Position numbers and translations under genes: made by a program. A stretch of DNA of 64,000 nt from NCBI GenBank assembly GCA_950295325.1, contig OX485807.1:22107666-22171665 (forward strand), read 5' to 3'. The notes beneath the pieces were generated by a model, which worked only from the letters and a program-made list of their open reading frames with translations, had not been told where the DNA came from and ran no database searches. This document shows, one piece after another, positions 59,532 through 64,000 of the stretch. The stretch is from Polytrichum commune (taxonomy: Eukaryota; Streptophyta; Polytrichopsida; Polytrichales; Polytrichaceae). How positions within the stretch are numbered: the stretch's first letter is position 1; every line of letters starts with the position of its first letter.

Positions 59532-59929
59532 GCCATGACCAGGGCTGTTTTTTCACAAAGTTTTTACCCGTCCACGTCCCAAAACCTCGAATTGAAAGGC
59601 AAAAAAAATTGCAACCCGTCCCAAAACCGGTAATTTCAAAACCAACCCGTCCATGGAAAGGTTGAAGAAAAAACAACCCGTCCCAAAACCGGTAATTTCT
59701 AAACCAACCCGTCCATGAAAAGGTTAAAGGAAAAAACAAATCGATAAAGATAACCCGAAAGATGTCGGCATGTGATTGGTGCACTTGCCACTTGGAAACA
59801 ATAGTATCTTACTATCTTCGTTCATTTCTGCTTTTTCTATTATAATTACCAATTTGCCAGCCTGCCACTGCCCCATTTTGTCTGTTTGTCCACATACTAG
59901 TTCAGAGAAACTGAACTAGACTCAGTCAC

Positions 59930-60155
59930 TCAAATTCAACCGGTTCATTTGAAACTAACTCGAATTCAAGAAGTTGGAGAGTGCCGCTGGAACAATCTCC
60001 TCCTGCAATCTTGAACTTCAACAGGTGTTTTCTCAAACTCAACCGGTTCATTTGAAACTAACTCGAATTCAAGAAGTTGAAGAGTGCTGCTGGAACAATC
60101 TTCTCCTGCAATCTTGAACTTCAACAGGTGTTTTCTCAAACTCAACCGGTTCATT
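59930..60155 (+). repeat. 103-bp tandem repeat inside the hAT element
   Basis: TCAAA(T/C)TCAACCGGTTCATT starts at 59930, 60033 and 60136, an exact 103-bp period; the first two units are nearly identical, the third partial. Confidence 0.9.
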
Positions 60156-60224
60156 TGATGACTGCAATCAAGTTATCTCTCACCGGTCTTTCAGTTGTTT
60201 TAGCTTTCAGTTGCATATGTTCAT

Positions 60225-60440
60225 AGAGTTATGGTGATTCCAGTGAGCACTGCAAAATGTGAGAGGGGTTTTTCTAAACAAAACCTAATCAAAAGTCATC
60301 TACGTACCTGTTTGAAGTTGGAAACTTTGGATGCTTTGATGCGCATTTCATGTGCAAATATTCCAGTTGAAAACATCGATTGGAATGCAGTGATGCTTGT
60401 TTGGAGAAACATGAAGGATAGGAGAATTCATCCACTTCTT
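60225..60440 (+). pseudogene. hAT transposase C-terminal (dimerisation) fragment
   Basis: Reads MVIPVSTAKCERGFSKQNLI, KSHLRTCLKLETLDALMRIS, then the W and RRI positions of the hAT C-terminal dimerisation domain (the pattern PxSTAxxERxFSxxxxIKxxxRxxLxxxxLxxLxRI). This domain closes the RNase H-like transposase fold; the catalytic core and zinc finger are missing. The stop at 60441 is followed by GGTAAGT, which could instead be a splice donor. Confidence 0.85.
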
Positions 60441-61147
60441 TGAAGGGTAAGTAGCTCTTTATTTTTAAACTTTTTAACATGTTTATATATACTAATTCTT
60501 ATTCAATTACTAAGTTTACCTTCAATTGTAATCTTTGACATTATGTTAAAAAGGTTCTAAATTTTGTGGTTGATGAATTAATGTATGCAGGTGAATCAAG
60601 CACTTCAAGATTGATAGTTTGATTGGGTATTAGTGGTTTGATTGCATTATGCTTATATTCACATGTCATATATGACATAACGTAATTGATATTTGTACCA
60701 TTTTTTTAATTTAAAAAAAGTTATTTTTAGAACCCGTCCAAAGTGAATTTGACACGTCCCAAAACCGGTTCATTTTCTAAGAACCCGTCCACTGGAAATG
60801 TTTTTTTTTTATGAACATGTCCCTAGACATGTTAGGGACCTTGTGAAAAAACACCCCTGGCCATGACCCACAATATCTCAATGCATATCCGCTTTGGAAC
60901 TTGATTCCCACATCTTCTATATATACTTCTCCGTTTCCCCTAAACATAGCCTCAAAATCCCCCATGCTAGCTCTAGTGTGCACTTTCCGGTCGGATTGTT
61001 GCATTGGAAGCATCTCGAGCAAACCCGCAACTTGTGTTGAAGATTCGCTTCCGTTAAACCCCCAACATGTATATGTGACACATTCCCGAAATGTAGTTTC
61101 AAAGTGACATGAGAGGTCATGTAGTCACTTAAGGGTTAACCATAACA

Positions 61148-61410
61148 AGTCCGAGATGATCCTAAACTTACCAAGTGATAGTGGAGAGGTACCCATTTTC
61201 GAATGGAGTGGTTGGCGGTTCGATTCCCGTTGTGAAACCTTCTCTGTATTTGTCGGAAAAAAACTAGCTAGGCAGGTAGGAAGCCAAGAGCCCACCCACC
61301 GCAGGGTAGGCAATGAACTCCACCCTCCGCCAAGAGGATTCTTGATAGGGTAGGGTCAACAGGCTCAAATTCACGTCAAAGTGGCCGAAGTTGGTTATTT
61401 CTTTGTTTAT
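61148..61410 (+). mobile_element. tRNA-derived SINE (family 1), longest copy
   Basis: 263 bp flanked by perfect TTAACCATAACA duplications (61136-61147 and 61411-61422). The B box GGTTCGATTCC at 61217-61227 fits the RNA polymerase III consensus; an A-box-like TAGTGGAGAGG lies about 40 bases upstream. The tail is T-rich (TTTCTTTGTTTAT). It is the reference for the copies at 5666-5863 and 57800-57925. Confidence 0.9.
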
Positions 61411-61422
61411 TTAACCATAACA

Positions 61423-62663
61423 TGCTCATTACCTACTTCCCACATGAGTGGCACATGTATCAACATATTGCAAATACTCTATAACGGTTGAATTATGAAC
61501 TTCAAATTTAAGCAACTAAAGATAACCATTCGTTTCCGACCCCATTACACCACTGACACTTGACCGAGGCATGATTATTAGTTTCAAGATAAAATACCAA
61601 AAATTACTCAATGATTGTTAAATTGTTGTCGATTTGAGTTAAATTGGCAATAGTATTTCAGATTGATAATTCATAAATGTAAAACTAACAACTCTGAAGT
61701 CTTCTGAAGCTTGAGTACAAATGGATGCACCCCATTTATGTTTTTTATGGAGAAACTACATATTTGATATGCTCAAGTACTAAACTTTTTGTTATGGCCA
61801 ATGAACAAAGATATAACAAATGATGTTTTTTTTTGTTTTGTTTTGATAATAAACAATGAACCTTGCGATTGTTATTGCAAACCTAAACCTTGGAATCGTG
61901 GAGTCGCATGAAAATGGCGAACATCATGGAGTCATGTGCATTGTAGAAAAGCATATAACAATCACTTGTAGTATTGTGGCATTCAAAAGGATCTTAAAAT
62001 AGTGCTACCAACAATACATGACTTACATTAACACATTGGGATGAGAAACATAAGCAACAAAAGTACAATTTACTGAAGGCAAGGTGAATATATGTTGAGT
62101 TTTTAACCCCGTAATGTTGCAACATATATAAATGTGTCAAGATATAAATGGAGAAATTGGGTCGAAATAGAAGCCAATTTTGGAATTTCTTTTAAGGGAG
62201 TCAACTAACATGTAGCAAAATATAAGCCCGTGGATGTGAAAATCACAAAGTCAAATTATTTCATGGTTTACTTTAACCATGTGGATGACATATTTAGGAG
62301 ATTATAAAGGGTATGGTATTATATATCTCATTTATAAGTGCAATTTTAGACGTTTATTTGTAATTCTATGTCATATCAAGGAATTTGATTAGATCCTACT
62401 TGCAAATTACTCTTGCATATATTAAGTAATCTCAATCTAATGTAAAAAAAATATTATTTCATTCCAATTTTAATAATAAAGTTGGTAAGCATGGCATTTG
62501 GGAGAAGATTGGCGCCTTCACATATCTATCTTAACTTGGACCCATTAGATGTCATCATGGATGTTGACATGAGAGCACCGTTTCATTTCAAACTCTATTA
62601 TCCTCGACAATTGTGTATTGTTGAGTAGTTTTACATTGGAATATTTTAGAGGGATTCAAATAA
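61423..62663. other. Unassigned AT-rich DNA
   Basis: No gene or recognisable element. Confidence 0.35.
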
Positions 62664-62907
62664 GAGGGAACTATTGCATATGAGTGCACTTCTCACTCAT
62701 CCAACATAAAAGCCAAGGAATAGTATGCATCTCGTATGTGTGTGTGTCCATAATATATATAAGTTGATTTGCCACCAAATTTGATTTTACAAACCATGAA
62801 TTAGTCTAGTCTAAGTTGCTTGAGATGAATACGTCACAAACATGAAGAGGGTCGAGTTTTTATATGGGACAAATAAGATGTATGCTCGTGTGCAATAATT
62901 CCTACTC
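62664..62907. mobile_element. MITE family H, copy 3
   Basis: The left end GAGGGAACTATTGCATATGA then ACTCATCCAACATAAAAGCC, and the right end TATGCTCGTGTGCAATAATT, are imperfect inverted repeats. The interior shares GAGATGAATACGTCACAAAC with the other copies (GAGATGGATTGGCCATAAAC at 32355). Confidence 0.62.
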
Positions 62908-63189
62908 GCCATGATTTACTACCTCATGTGGTTTGAAAAATGCAACATCTATATAAACATCTACACAAAAAGAATTGTAGCCAACCTTCAACAACACCGA
63001 TAAAAATATTGTGGATTTTTTTACGCACACATATAGGTGCACGATGTATCAAAACATGAGAGTGCTTTATGGGTTTTTTTTAATGGATCACACAAATGAA
63101 ATCCCACTTTTAATGAAAGGTAATACTGATAATAGAAATTTGTGAGTGAGTGTTTTGCATGGCATACCTAATATTGACAAAATGTGTTA

Positions 63190-63580
63190 AGTTGTCTTCC
63201 ATTTACAATATAGTGTGCATTTCTAATGAAATGTGCAAACATTTAGATTAGTTAATATGAATATTATGGGAAATTCTATTTTCTCAAACAATAATAAAAT
63301 TGCATAATAGTCTTTTGTAAGAGCTTGTTTAAAATTGTGTTTCTCTTTTATGCAAGGTTTTTGTGTTGATGTTGCAATACATTCACCAATCCCACACGAA
63401 TCTTCACCTTATTTGTAAGTAAACAAAAACAACCTAGATCATATTCTTTGTCGCAAGTAGGTGCATGTGCCATCGATCGTCACAAACAATTTGAACGTCA
63501 ATGATTTTATTTGCATCCCCATCCAATCTTCCAAACTTTCTCATATGAACAAAAATATCTTTATGGAACTTTAAGAGTAA
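63190..63580 (+). repeat. Repeat family G, dispersed copy
   Basis: Shares with 29530-30265 the order AGTTAATATGAATAT, then GTAGGTGCATGTGCC (compare GTAGATACATGTGCC), then TTTGCATCCCCATCCAATCT and CAAACTTTCTCATATGAAC. The 85-codon reverse frame at 63434-63691 lies over it and is not believed. Confidence 0.58.
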
Positions 63581-63588
63581 AAAATGCC

Positions 63589-63940
63589 TGAAGTCCTCCC
63601 GGGGAGGGTAGTGTGTTAAAAAGTTAAGGATATAGGTGCGAACAACCACTATTTTATAGGGGGGTACTACTTTCAATTCTTTTTTTTCCACATGCTATCA
63701 TTATATAATTTTCTACTTTGGGTTAATAGAAAAATGGCTTGCATTACTTATAATTCCAAATTCCCTATTATTCCATACCCTATAGTACTTTAAAGATGTC
63801 CAGTGCCATTTTTGATACCCTATATTACTCTTAAGTCCAATTATAATTTTTTGCCCCCATGTTTTTAAAATACCCTATCATTTGTTCGCATGTATATTGT
63901 TACTCCAACCAATGACTACCCTCCCCGGGGAAGTCCTTCA
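63589..63940. mobile_element. Inverted-repeat element with CCCGGGGAGGGTAGT ends
   Basis: TGAAGTCCTCCCGGGGAGGG at the left is mirrored by CCCTCCCCGGGGAAGTCCTT at the right, about 24 bases each. The interior is AT-rich and carries three to four TACCCTAT(A/T) words. No clear target duplication. Confidence 0.55.
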
Positions 63941-64000
63941 AAGACCGTTGGATTTTGACTCCACCCTTATTGGTTCAAGATGTTGTACAACAAGGTTTGA

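Larger units (their letters stand above)
59540..60859 (+). mobile_element. Internally deleted hAT transposon, 1320 bp
   Basis: Perfect 8-bp target duplications GCCATGAC at 59532-59539 and 60860-60867. The ends are CAGGGCTGTTTTTTCACAAA and, in reverse, CAGGGGTGTTTTTTCACAAG. Subterminal AACCCGTCC and CCCAAAACCGGT motifs recur near both ends and may be transposase binding sites. It retains only the C-terminal piece of transposase (60225-60440), so it is non-autonomous. Confidence 0.92.

Noticed and set aside
1-64000. CRISPR arrays, toxin-antitoxin or phage-defence islands
   Set aside because: Introns, plant retrotransposons and MITEs show this is eukaryotic nuclear DNA; the short repeats seen are microsatellites or element interiors.

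Overview
The window looks like plant nuclear DNA from a large, repeat-rich genome. It is AT-rich by eye and contains Ty1/copia, LINE, SINE, hAT, MULE-like and many MITE-like sequences, long solo LTRs, and one intron-containing gene with a plastid transit peptide. I see no operons, rRNA, CRISPR array or canonical tRNA gene; the tRNA promoter-like boxes all lie inside SINEs. I cannot name the species. A fern, lycophyte or gymnosperm is plausible, but this is inference from the mix of elements and is weak.

The only convincing host gene is at the left edge, on the minus strand (142-749, continuing off the window). Exon 1 encodes a chloroplast transit peptide. Exon 2 resembles the start of the PLP-dependent methionine gamma-lyase-like ('aluminium resistance') family. 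Its 5' flank carries a 23-bp tandem repeat. A weaker promoter/5'-UTR-like stretch lies at 56985-57420, and a TATA- and GA-repeat-bearing stretch at 41998-42830.

The rest is layered transposon debris. 1-9 kb: two MITE families flanked by TA, one copy holding another inserted element, then a LINE reverse transcriptase split by a SINE with 13-bp target duplications. 9-23 kb: a LINE fragment, then a dead copia element (about 11.5-20.1 kb) split by two 2.2-kb solo LTRs of one family, each with a perfect 5-bp duplication; a third LTR of that family lies next to it in reverse. 26-40 kb: a MITE and two more copies of an RNase H-bearing LINE, one per strand. 41-42 kb: a foldback with perfect 49-bp arms and a MULE-like MITE with a 9-bp duplication. 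44-48 kb: a second LINE family (minus strand) whose endonuclease is split by a MITE just after its GDFNAR motif. 50-64 kb: further MITEs, two tRNA-derived SINE families, a 1.3-kb hAT derivative with a perfect 8-bp duplication, and several unnamed inverted-repeat elements.

The element genes do not work together: all are broken by stops, frameshifts or insertions. The value of the window is its readable insertion history and the partial plastid enzyme gene. I did not find a credible new multi-gene system. Coordinates of TSD-bounded elements are exact; boundaries given as approximate are by eye.
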